A stretch of DNA of 64,000 nucleotides from Oscarella lobularis (lineage: Eukaryota > Porifera > Homoscleromorpha > Homosclerophorida > Oscarellidae): positions 248,001-312,000 of the forward strand of contig NC_089183.1 of assembly GCF_947507565.1 (NCBI RefSeq), read 5' to 3'. Positions within the stretch are counted from its first letter, which is position 1, and each line of letters begins with the position of its first letter. Below are positions 22,154 through 32,966 of this stretch, piece by piece. A model generated the notes under the pieces. It was not told where the DNA came from, searched no databases, and worked only from the letters and a program-made list of their open reading frames with translations. The translations under genes were made by a program, and so were the position numbers.

Positions 22154-23341
22154 CTAGAAGTGGTCTACGAGCAAACTGGAAAGAACGGACGAGACCGACT
22201 CCTTGGAAGCTCGTATAGTAAGCCGATACATCTAAAAGACATCATTGACGTGAGATCCATTGAGAATTTTCCTACCTTCGCTTCAATATTCGGCTCCAAA
22301 CGCGCTAGACAACCGATCTGGGCGGCGGTTGTGTGAAGAATTCCCACGAAGACAAAGTTATCGGGGTTCGGATCGACGTTCGAGAGCAGAGCCGGTCCAA
22401 AACCGGAGAGCTGCAAAAACAAAATACAAAATTCATATTTTAATCTCATTAATTATGCGTCACGCTCCCAAACGAATAAATAAACGCTGAGTACTAACCT
22501 TGGCTCGCGTTGCGTCGCTGTCGATGGGAAACTTGGCGTTGAAGACCGCCTGCTTCTCTTGGGGTCCGCCCAGCTGCTTCCAACGAGCGAAGAAGTCCTG
22601 CGCTGCCATTTCAGTGGGAGAGAAGAACTTATTGACGAATATCGGAAGCCTGAGAGTGATTCTCTGGGGAGCCCCATTGAAACTAATAGAAAAAAACAAC
22701 GTCTAGTGTGTTTAGAGTTAATTATTAGTAATTGGCTTTACGAAAATTGGATATCGAGTAGAGGAATTTCGCTGAATTCTTCCATGCATTCGACGTTGAG
22801 AAGTTGCTGCGATTGGGCGCCCGGTTCGAGAGAAGTTCCAACGGGTTTCGCCTGAATGCGAAGTTCTGCGAAAAATTAAATCATTACGAACGTGAAATCG
22901 AATCAATTTTCCAAGTCTTACGGCTTCCTAGGGATCCCGGAAGCTACTTCACTGCGGAAATTCGTCAGAGCCGATTGGGTCTTATTCCCAAAGAAAATCC
23001 CAACGCGACCTGTGCATGTGGCAACTTGACTGAAATTGTGGCCATAACGCTAATTGATTACATACCTCGAAGCCGATGTCGATTGGGAGCGATTTCACGG
23101 GGAAGTAGCGGCCTGCTGTCCAATTTATGCCTGATGCATTTATGCCGACGTATCTTCAAGGTGTAATTACTCTCGGAGAAGTTGTGATAGGGCCCTCTTT
23201 AGGTTACCGGTTTTTTATGAGAAGCTGGTGGGCGTTTGGCTTCGGTAGAGGCTTCGTCACTATGCTCGTCGCTTTTCTGAAGTCTGTTGTTAGTTGATTG
23301 ACGACGATCTTTCGAAAAGACGATGGAAGCTGAAGCGACAT
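22154..23341 (-). pseudogene. Chimera 2: PTGR3 exons 1-2 joined to AP-2 alpha C-terminal exons
   Basis: Same architecture and same junction as chimera 1 (about 23010). Small distinguishing features, such as the intron string AACGTCTAGTGTG near 22700, match the intact AP-2 alpha gene rather than chimeras 1 and 3. It lacks the 14-bp deletion but has its own 2-bp deletion near 22946 (AGCTACTTCAC against AGCTGCACGTCAC in AP-2 alpha). Exon 1 is also altered just before the ATG at 23341. Non-functional as an adaptin or reductase. Confidence 0.85.
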
Positions 23342-23490
23342 TTTTGCGTCAAAACGTAGCGTGCTCTACCCCGGCGACAAAGGCGGCAAGGTGTTATCGA
23401 TAAAATGCATATATTTGGATCAACATGACCTAAACTAGTAATTAATTAAAAGCAGAAGCAAGCATTAAACCAAAGCAATAAAAGAGTTTA

Positions 23491-25265
23491 TCACACAGTG
23501 GACGAATGTCCAAGGTAAAAGCCTCCCAAGAACTGCTCCTTGGCTCCACTGTATGCACCAAGATAGCACGTACCTCTCATCTTCACATAGACAACGCTTC
23601 CAGCGCTCAAACGAGCAGCAGCGCCCGTATGCACCACCTTGTTCCGACTAGCTGGAGACGGCACAAAACTGACACCAGCAGCTATCACCCTTGATCCAAA
23701 ACTTGAGCTGCTCTTCAGCTCATAAGCGCACTGTTTCATAGACGACGACGTGGGAATCATGTGAATCTGAGCGTAAACGTAGTAGATTCCATCCGTTGGG
23801 ACGACGAAGCCGCGGCCATTTTTGTCGAGTCTTATGTCTCCGCTCACCATGTTGGAGCTCCACCTTCCCGATAAGATCGTTCCTACGTATAAAAGAATGT
23901 TGACAAATTAGTGATGCAATGAATTTGTGCACAAACCCTTTGTATGTGTTCCTGAAAACGATCCGATGAGATGAACTATAGGACCGTTTTGGAACGGCAG
24001 ATAAAAAGCTCCGAAGAGAGATGCATACGCGTAACGATAATTGAAGTAACAGTTGCTGAACATTGAGTACATTCGAAGGTAGTTGTTTGCACTGAGGTCT
24101 GCAACCAGTCCAGTGTACTCGGTTCTCTCGTCATAATCAGCTTCGTAACTTCGTATGTAAGTAGATGCCAATCTCGAGTTTGAGCCCTCCTGCTGCAGAT
24201 AAAATCCGCAATTCTGATTGCTAGATTTTGGATCTAATTCCTGCTGTCCAAAGACGTAATAAAAACCTCGTTTGGGAAAGCGAAACCCGACGCCGCTATG
24301 CTGATATGCTCCGCCTTGTTTCAAAAGACTGTTCCATGAAGGGAGATACGAACCTAAAATGCGTACATGAGGTAATTTCAATCGAAATGCCGGTATGGTT
24401 TACCGGAACTCTTCGTTCCAGAGTAAGAACCCCATTGAAAACTGGCGGGAGGACCACCGTTATCAAGGAAGCTAAATGAAACAAATATCGCTCCGAGAAA
24501 CGTTTCCCCCAAATGAACGTAATCCAAAGTGCAAGTTGAAGAAATAAATATTCTGATAACGTCTCCTTGGTTTAAAAGTCTTGTTTCTCCAGTGTATTTA
24601 GTATGATCTTCTGATCCAGTTTTAGTCTTGCTGTTCGTATAAGCATATACATACGACGAACCAGCATAAAGACGAAAGGAACAATCAGAATCACCGGAGT
24701 GAGGGTCTAACTGAAGTTGTCCGTAAACGTAATAGACACCGGTAAATGGAACGACTATTCCATCATCTATCAACGTCATTCCACCGGCGAGGATAGGAGA
24801 GTGTGACAGTGAGCCATGCGAGTTCCACCGCTTCAAATATGAGCCTGTAACACAGAAAAAATTGCAGCAATGCAAGCAACGGCTTTAAGAACTACCTGAC
24901 GTGTATCTGCCAGAAAATTGTCCGTAGACGTGGGCTACAGGAGTCGAACCAGCCGTAGGAACAGCAGACATCTTAAGAATGAAAAAATCAATTCAAGCTA
25001 GATATGAAGTAGTTGCGCTAGCCATTACCACTGAATTCAGCTAAATAAAAGAGTTGGTGAGTTTAATACGCAGTACATATAATGTACATACCTGATCTTG
25101 CATTGCTTCAATCTTCATTCATAAAATAAAATAAAATAAAATAAGCATACACTTTGTATACATCGTCATTCTCCTTCGTACCCTTCTTTGCAGAGGATCC
25201 AAGTAGGGTGCAGCTGTGACGCTCGAGGACAACAACACCAAAATAGTGAATAAGAGACGGGCCAT
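23491..25265 (-). CDS. TNF-like gene D: three TNF-homology domains, most diverged member
   Basis: Intact. Exon 1 (ATG at 25265) encodes MARLLFTILVLLSSSVTAAP and the heptad LDPLQRR, nearly the same as gene A. There is only one micro-exon (25092-25112, IEAMQDQ) where gene A has four. Domain 1 carries GIVVPFTGVYYVYGQ, domain 2 FRFPKRGFYYVFGQQ and domain 3 VVPTDGIYYVYAQ, ending FLGGFYLGHSSTV. Loop sequences differ from the other members in all three domains, for example the stretch around NCYFNYRYAYAS in domain 2. If receptor contacts lie in those loops this is the member most likely to bind something different. It appears to be the intact partner of the frameshifted gene A. Confidence 0.86.
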
Positions 25266-25349
25266 TGTTTTGCTATAGCTATAGGTGAAAAACTGCGGTC
25301 TCGATTCGAACCAAAGAACAAACTGAATCCCAAACTCCGAGACCTGGTT

Positions 25350-25357
25350 CTTATATA
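25350..25357 (-). promoter_or_regulatory. TATA box of TNF-like gene D
   Basis: TATATAAG on the minus strand, 85 bp upstream of the gene D ATG, in sequence nearly identical to the gene A promoter. The interval 25480-25770 further upstream repeats 14880-15180 and holds no gene. Confidence 0.6.
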
Positions 25358-25881
25358 TCGATCGCCTACGCTTCCAATTACGAAATACCCGTGTTTTGAT
25401 CTCTGCCCTACTTTGCCTAATGCAAATAAACTGCACCCCGTGTTTACCAACAAAAGCGGGATACCAAATATGTCCATTTATAAGGACACAGGCGTTGTGT
25501 CCGAAGAAAAAACGGGCGTTGAAAAAAAGTACTCAAGGGCGTCGCCGTTGTACTCACGTGAAGTCTCGTGCACAACTCAAAGAGGTCAAACGTCGAGCAT
25601 TGAGGGGAGACTGGAGCCCTACAGAAAAGAAAAAAATCTACTTTACGCTAGCACTTCAATTCATCATCTGACTTGTATGTAGTCGATTTTTGCTCCTTTC
25701 CAAATGCTTCCTGTAACGCATCTAAGCTCTTGGCGTCTACAAACAACATGAGGTCTCTATAACATCACTGGAATCTGATCATAACGTGGCAAATTTGCTC
25801 TACTCAGCTCATGGCATACACGTAGCAACAATCAAACGCAACGACAGCACTAAAACATCAATGAAACAAAGTTAGTTAGCC

Positions 25882-27660
25882 TCACAGCGAATAGCCAGAC
25901 GAGTGACCAAGGTAAAAGCCTCCCAAGAACTGCTCTTTGCCTCCAATGTAGCGAAGAAGGCACGTACCTCTCATCCTCACATACACAACGCTTCCAGCGC
26001 TCAAACGAGTAGCTGCGCCCGTGTACACCACCTTGTCTCGCTTTGCTGGAGACGGCACAAAACTCACACCAGTGGCTATCACGCTTGGTCCAGAACTTGA
26101 AGTGCTTCTCAGTTCATAAGCGCAGTGTTTCATAGACGATGTTGTAGGAGTCATGTGAATCTGAGCGTAAATGTAGTAGATTCCATCTGTCGGCACGATG
26201 AAGCCATTTCTGTCGAGTTTCATGTTTCCGTTCATCATGGTAGGGCTCCATCCTCCCGTTAAGGTTGTTCCTAAAAGGTAAGAATAAATTACTGTATTTA
26301 AGTATCGCCGTATTGAAGGCACAACCCTTTATATATGTTCCTGACAAATTTCCGATGAGATGAACTGTGGGACCGTTTTGGAATGGAAGATAAAAAGCCC
26401 CAATGTAATTCCAAGTCGATGAAGTAAAGTAACAGCCAAACCATGCGTGCATTCGAAGGTACTGGCCTGCACTAAGGTTTGCGGCCAGTCCAGTGTACTC
26501 AGTTCTGTCGTCGTAATTAGCTTCAAAACTTCGTATGTAAGTGGATGCCAATCTCGAGTTTGAGTTATCTTGCTGCAACCAGAATCCGCAGTCTTCATTG
26601 CTGGATTGTGGATCCAATGTCTGCTGGCCGAATACAAAATAGAGACCCCGTTTTGGAATATTAAGACCTCGATAAGAGGAGGATGCACCACCATGACTCA
26701 AAACATGATTATGCCATGAGAAGACCGAACCTTAAATGTATACTTGAGAAGCCATTTCTATCTAAATGCCTGTACGGTTTACCGTTGCTCCTACTTCCAG
26801 AGGAATAAGAATAAAAGCTATTAGTGACGGGAGGACCATCGTTATCAAGGAAGTTGAATGAAACAAAAAACGCTCCAAGAAACGTTTCTCCTAAATGAGA
26901 GTAATCCAAAGTGCAATAGTAAACATACATTCTGATAACGTCTCCTTGATTTAGAAGTCTTATCGCCCCAGTATATTTGGTATGATCCTCTGAGCCAGTC
27001 TTAGTCTTGCTTATCGTCCAAGCCCATATATCTCGTGATGAACCGGGATCAAGATAAAACTGACAACCAGAAGTAGTGTCACCAGAGTGAGGGTCTAGCT
27101 GAAGTTGCCCATAAACGTAATAAAGACCGGTAAATGGAACGACTATTCCATCATCTACAAACGTCATTCCGCCGGCGAGGAAAGAAGGCTGTGACAGCGA
27201 GCCATGTGACTTCCATGGCTTCAAAAGTGAAGCTGCAACACAGAAAAAATTGCAGCAATGCAAGCAACCGCTTTCGTAATTACATGTGTATTTGCCAGAA
27301 AACTGTCCGTAGACATGGGCTACGGGAGTCGAACCAGCCGTAGGAAATGCAGACATCTTTATTAAGAAAAAAACCGATGCCAGCTAGTCGTCAAGTGCAC
27401 TAGCTATTACCACTGCATTCAGCTAATAAAAGAGTTAGCAAATTTAAAATGTAGTATAATCTACATACCTGGTCTTGCATTGCTTCAATCTTTACTCGTA
27501 AAATAAACATAGACTCTCTGTGTACATCGCCAAGTTTAATTAAACTCCCTATTACCTTGCTCTGCAGGGGAGAGATGTACGACTCCTGACCAATCACAAT
27601 TGAGACGTTCAAAGACCAGAAAAATAAGACAGCCCGGACAAAGATCCTTCTAGCTGTCAT
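25882..27660 (-). CDS. TNF-like gene E: three TNF-homology domains in one chain
   Basis: Intact and very close to gene B. Exon 1 (ATG at 27660) encodes MTARRIFVRAVLFFW, a signal peptide, and the heptad ISPLQSK. The micro-exon 27469-27489 encodes IEAMQDQ. The next exon has TPVAHVYGQFSG. Domain 1 carries GIVVPFTGLYYVYGQ with two extra residues in the DTTSGCQF strand, domain 2 LNIPKRGLYFVFGQQ and domain 3 IVPTDGIYYIYAQ, ending FLGGFYLGHSSGYSL. The introns and phases match genes B and C. Confidence 0.87.
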
Positions 27661-28495
27661 TTTCTCTTCTGAAAGAAAGACAGTACAAACTGTGGGGCAT
27701 TTTTATACTAGACTAGTACCGTTTTGTCACAGCTGATTTCTTTGTAAATGCTTTTCCAAGAACGCTGCACGCGCAACTGAGAGTTGAACACACAAACAAG
27801 GTATTTTATTCAGAAGAGCGCCGGCGTTAGAAGCACAAAACATCCGGACAGATAAAGGAGCGCTTTGGGGCAATCAGCCACTGACAAAAGAAGTCATTGT
27901 TTTCTAGAAATAGAAAAGAATCAACGGCAAAGGGGGCTGAGAGAACGCGGCCTCGTTCTGGAGAGGACCGCTTCTGACCAATCACAAGACAACGGCAGCT
28001 TCATCTCTTCTAAAACTGAAATAAACGTGCTTTAACTGAGTCGTACGCGACGCGTCAACGTCCGGATAGATAAAGAAGCACCTTGGGGAACAAGATATGA
28101 AATCAATTCAACCCAAATGATCCTTTGTCTAAGACAATAGGCAGCACTTTTATTTTTGTCAAAACTTATCAGTGCCGTGAGGTGTGGTTTCAATTCTAGG
28201 GTAGTCCATTCATTCCATCAGGTGCTCGTCGTCTAGAGAGGCGGAACAGACTAATCCAAGCCTTCTTTGGCGCCTAGAAACAACACAAAGGGCCTCTCCA
28301 TCAAGATCTTATCAAAAGAACACACAAGACACAACTAAAATATCAAATCGCCCAGCTAAAGCGACCGAAAAAGAAATCCAGTGTTGGAAGGGGGGGAAAA
28401 GGGGAAATTCGATAGAGCAGTGCGACACGGCGAAACAATAACGAAAAAAGAACACGCTGAAGAAATGTCAGGGACGCGCGAGTACAGTGAGAAGA
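27661..28495. other. Spacer between gene E and chimera 3
   Basis: No gene. It is a diverged copy of the spacer at 17075-17904, with a short signal-peptide-exon remnant near 27950-27985 and AP-2 alpha 3' flank from about 28260. Confidence 0.6.
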
Positions 28496-29682
28496 CTAGA
28501 AGTGGTCTACGAACAAACTGGAAAGAACGGACGAGACCGACTCCTTGGAAGCTCGTATAGTAAGCCGATACATCTAAAAGACATCATTGACGTGAGATCC
28601 ATTGAGAATTTTCCTACCTTCGCTTCAATATTCGGCTCCAAACGCGCTAGACAACCGATCTGGGCGGCGGTTGTGTGAAGAATTCCCACGAAGACAAAGT
28701 TATCGGGGTTCGGATCGACGTTCGAGAGCAGAGCCGGTCCAAAACCGGAGAGCTGCAAAAACAAAATACAAAAATCATATTTTAATCTGATAAAATTATG
28801 CACCACGCTCCCAAACGAATGAATAAATAAATAACCTTGGCTCGCGTTGCGTCGCTGTCGATGGGAAACTTGGCGTTGAAGACGCTCTGCTTCTCTTGGG
28901 GTCCGCCCAGCTGCTTCCAACGAGCGAAGAAGTCCTGCGCTGCCATTTCAGTGGGAGAGAAGAACTTATTGACGAATATCGGAAGCCTGAGAGTGATTCT
29001 CTGGGGAGCCCCATTGAAACTAATAGAAAAAGAAAACGTCTAATATGTATAGAGTTAATTATTAGTAATTGGCTTTACGAAAATTGGAAATCGAGTAGAG
29101 GAATTTCGCTGAATTCTTCCATGCATTCGACGTTGAGAAGTTGCTGTGATTGGGCGCCCGGTTCGAGAGAAGTTCCAACGGGTTTCGCCTGAATGCGAAG
29201 TTCTGCAAAAATTAAATCATTACGAACGTGAAATCTAATCAATTTTCAAGTCTTACGGCGATCCCGGAAGCTGCACGTCACTGCGGAAATTCGTCAGAGC
29301 CGACTGGGTCTTATTCCCAAAGAAAATCCCAACGCGACCTGTGCATGAGCTTGACTGAAATTGTGGCCATAACGCTAATTGATTACATACCTCGAAGCCG
29401 ATGTCGATTGGGAGCGATTTCACGGGGAAGTAGCGGCCTGCTGTCCAATTTATGTCTGGTGCATTTATGCCGACGTATCTTCAAGGTGTAATTACTCTCG
29501 GAGAGTCGTGATAGGCTCTCGGAGAGTCGTGATAGGGCCCTCTTTGGGTTACAGGTTTTTTTTATGAGAAGCTGGTGAGCGTTTGGCTTCGGTAGAGGCT
29601 TCGTCACTATGCTCGTCGCTTTTCTGAAGTCTGTTGTCAGTTGATTGACGACGATCTTTCGAAAAGACGACGGAAGAGACAT
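28496..29682 (-). pseudogene. Chimera 3: PTGR3 exons 1-2 joined to AP-2 alpha C-terminal exons
   Basis: Same structure as chimeras 1 and 2, with the junction at about 29340. It shares chimera 1's diagnostic differences (Ala-to-Ser in the EKQAVFNAK segment, and the intron string AACGTCTAATATG). It lacks the 14-bp deletion but has a private deletion of about 8 bp near 29258 (CTTCCTAGG lost). A 20-bp piece around CTCTCGGAGAGTCGTGATAG near 29500-29535 is duplicated upstream of exon 2. Non-functional. Confidence 0.85.
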
Positions 29683-29689
29683 TATTGCG

Positions 29690-30110
29690 TCAAAACGTAA
29701 CGTGCTCTACCTCTCGATAACCAGATAACCACGCCTTAAAACTCGCCTCAAAAGATTCGTGAAAATTAATTAATGTGGTCTAAAAAAGACGCCAAAAAAT
29801 TCTCGATTTGCCTTGAAGAGCTAGGTGCAAAGACAAGGTGCCAAGACACATCTCTTTTGACTAATACTCAGCGCAAATGAATGAAGCGACAATCAAACGC
29901 AAAGACGATGGAAGAGACATTATAACGTGCTCTACCTCTCGATAACCAGATAACCACGCCTCAAAAGATTCGTGGAAATTAATTAATGTGGTCTGAAAAA
30001 GACGCCAAAAAATTCTCGATTTGCCTTGAAGAGCTAGGTGCAAAGACAAGGTGCCTCTTTTGACTAATACTCAGCGCAAATGAATGAAGCGGCAATCAAA
30101 CGCAAAGACA
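29690..30110. repeat. Local tandem duplication of about 215 bp
   Basis: The sequence from ACGTGCTCTACCTCTCG through GAATGAAGCGACAATC (about 29698-29895) is repeated at about 29925-30100 with a few differences. The unit is PTGR3 upstream sequence plus spacer. It makes this spacer longer than the matching ones at 12.5-12.7 and 19.1-19.3 kb. Confidence 0.75.
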
Positions 30111-30139
30111 GCACTAAAACATCAATGAAACAAAGTCAG

Positions 30140-31930
30140 TTAGCCACACCGCGAACAGCCACACGAGTGACCAAGGTAAAAGCCTCCCAAGAACTGCTCT
30201 TTGCCTCCAATGTAGCGAAGAAGGCACGTACCTCTCATCCTCACATACACAACACTTCCAGCGTTCAAACGAGTGGCTGCACCCGTGTACACCACCTTGT
30301 CCCGCTTTGCTGGAGACGGCACAAAACTCACACCAGCGGCTATCACGCGTGAGCCGAAACTTGAGCTGCTTCTCAGTTCATAAGCGCAGTGTTTCATCGA
30401 CGATGTTGTAGGAGTCATGTGAATCTGAGCGTAAGTGTAGTAGATTCCATCCTTCGGCACGATGAAGCCATTTCTGTCGAGTTTCATGTTTCCGTTCATC
30501 ATGGTAGGGCTCCATCCTCCCGCTAAGGTTGTCCCTAAAAGGTAAGAATAAATTAGTGTATTAATTAAAGCATTGCCGTCTATGGAAAAGACACAACCCT
30601 TTATATATGTTCCTGACAAATTTCCGATGAGATGAACTGTAGGACCGTTTTGGAATGGCAGATAGAAAGCGCCAAAGTATCGTCCAGACCCCGATTTAAA
30701 GTAACAGCTGAACCATGTGTACACTCTAAGGAGCTGGCCTGCACTAAGGTTTGCAGCCAGTCCAGTGTACTCCGTTCTGTCGTCGTAATTAGCTTCAAAA
30801 CTTCGTATGTAAGTGGATGCCAATCTCGAGTTTGAGTTATCTTGCTGCAACCAGAATCCGCAGTCCTGATTGCTGGATTTTGGATCCAATGCCTGTTGTC
30901 CAAATAAAAAATAGAGCCCGCGTTTGGGAACAGGAAGGCCGTAATAGTGGTTGGATGCGCCACCACGGTTGTATAAGCTGCTCCACGAACTGACGACAGA
31001 GCCTAAAATGTATACCTAGGCCGTTTCTATCAAAATATCTGCTCGGTTTACCGTTACTCGTACTTCCATAGAATGCATAAGTAGAAAGATACATATTAGC
31101 GACGGGAGGACCATCGTTATCAAGAAAGTTGAATGAAACAAAAAACGCTCCAAGAAACGTTTCTCCTAAATGAGAGTAATCCAAAGTGCAATAGTAAACA
31201 TACATTCTGATAACGTCTCCTTGATTTAGAAGTCTTATCGCCCCAGTATATTTGGTATGATCCTCTGAGCCAGTCTTAGTTTTGCTCAACGTATAGGCAT
31301 GTATCTGTCGTGATGAACCGGGATCAAGACGGAACTGACAACCAGAATCACCAGAGTGAGGGTCAAAGTGAAGTTGCCCATAAACGTAATAAAGACCGGT
31401 AAATGGAACGACTATTCCATCATCTACCAACGTCATTCCACCGGCGAGGATAGAAGGCTGTGACAGCGAACCATGTGACTCCCATGGCTTCAAAACTGGC
31501 CCTGCAACAAAGAAAAAATTGCAGCAATGCAAGCAACCGCTTTAGTAATTACATGATGAGTATTTGCCAGAAAACTGTCCGTAGACATGGGCTACGGGAG
31601 TCGAACCAGCCGTAGGAAATGCAGACATCTTTATTAAGAAAAAACCGATGCCAGCTAGTCGTCAAGTGCACTAGCTATTACCACTGCATTCAGCTAATAA
31701 AAAGAGTTAGCCAATTTAAAATGCAGTATAATCTACATACCTGGTCTTGCATTGCTTCAATCTTTACTCGTAAAATAAACATAGACTCTGTGTACATCGC
31801 CATGTTTAATTAAACTCCCTATTACCTTGTTCTGCAGGGGAGACATGTACGGCTTCTGACCAATCACAACTGAGACGTTCAAACACCAGAAAAATAAGAC
31901 AGCCCTGGCGAAGATCCTTCTCGCTGTCAT
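30140..31930 (-). CDS. TNF-like gene F: three TNF-homology domains in one chain
   Basis: Intact and closest to gene C. Exon 1 (ATG at 31930) encodes MTARRIFARAVLFFW and the heptad MSPLQNK. The micro-exon 31741-31761 encodes IEAMQDQ. The next exon carries TPVAHVYGQFSG. Domain 1 has GIVVPFTGLYYVYGQ and ends ETFLGAFFVSF, domain 2 LPVPKRGLYFLFGQQ and domain 3 IVPKDGIYYTYAQ, ending FLGGFYLGHSCGCS. Domain 2 ends FGAFYLPF and opens domain 3 with TVHLIGNLSGTYIKG. Linker residues between domains 1 and 2 differ from gene C, and the domain 2 start resembles gene A, hinting at gene conversion among copies. Confidence 0.87.
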
Positions 31931-32966
31931 TATTTCTTCTGAAAGAAAGAGAGTACACACTGTGGGGCATTTTGTACTAGACTACTAGTAGTACCGCTTT
32001 GTCACGGCTGATTTCTTTTTGAATGCGTTGCCAAGAACGCTGCACGCGCAACTGAGAGTTCAACACACAAACAAGGTGTTTTATTCAGAAGAGCGCCGAC
32101 GTTAGAAGCACCGGACAGATAAAGGAGCGCTTTGTGGGCGCAAGGTTGTGTACAATCACGTTGATATGGTTTATCTAAGCGATGCACGTACATACCCGCC
32201 TTAGATTGATCCACCCACCCCTCACGGGCACTAAGCCATTGACAAATGAAGTCCTTGTTTTCTAGACGAGAATCAATTGAGAGACGGTACAGTTCGCAAC
32301 GTTGCTCTGCAGATGACGGCTTCTGACCAATCACAGCCTCTTGCGTTCAAAGACTAGAAGACTACCTAAAAACTGAAATAAACGTGCCATAATTGAGTCG
32401 TACATGGTTCATTTTATATTCAATCCGTACCATTCCATCACGGCTGATTTTCCAAGTGGTTGTGCACAGCCTACTCATACTTACAATGCGTCCCATAGAC
32501 GCGTCAAATGTCCGGATGGATAAAGAAGCCCCTTGGGGAACAAGACGTGAAATTGATTCAACCTAAATGCTCCTTTGTCATACTTTGTCAAGTGACAAGA
32601 CGTTGTCCACCTTAGAATTGAAGCCACATCTCACGGCACTGAAAGTTTTGGCAAAATTGAAAGTGCTGCTCGTCGTCTAGACAAGTAGCAGCGGCACTGT
32701 GGTTTGCGAGAGGCGGCACAGACTAATCCAAGCCTTCCTTGGCGCCTAGAAACAACACAAAGGGCCTCTCCATTCAAGATCTTATCAAAAGAACACACAA
32801 GACACAACTAAAATATCAAATCGCCCAGCTAAAGCGACCGAAAAAGAAATCCAGTGTTGGAAGGGGGAAAAAGGGGAAATTCGATAGAGCAGTGCGACAC
32901 GGCGAAAACAATAACGAAAAAAAACACACTGAAGAACGTCAGGGACGCGCGAGTACAGTGAGAAGA
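31931..32966. other. Spacer between gene F and AP-2 alpha, with a relic signal-peptide exon
   Basis: No intact gene. A decayed signal-peptide exon remnant sits at about 32285-32345 (minus strand, GTGATTGGTCAGAAGCC), matching the relic at 21480-21550. The part from about 32700 is the AP-2 alpha 3' UTR and flank. Confidence 0.6.

Noticed and set aside
21926-22336. Plus-strand 136-codon frames at 21926 and 32739 (MAPRNNTK-like or MAPRNN starts) as real genes
   Set aside because: They begin at non-ATG codons and run antisense through the AP-2 alpha 3' UTR and last exons; their persistence reflects copying of the segment.
12730-31930. Transposon-driven amplification of the TNF-like array
   Set aside because: No terminal inverted repeats, target-site duplications or transposase/reverse transcriptase frames are visible; intron-intron joints and unequal exchange suffice.
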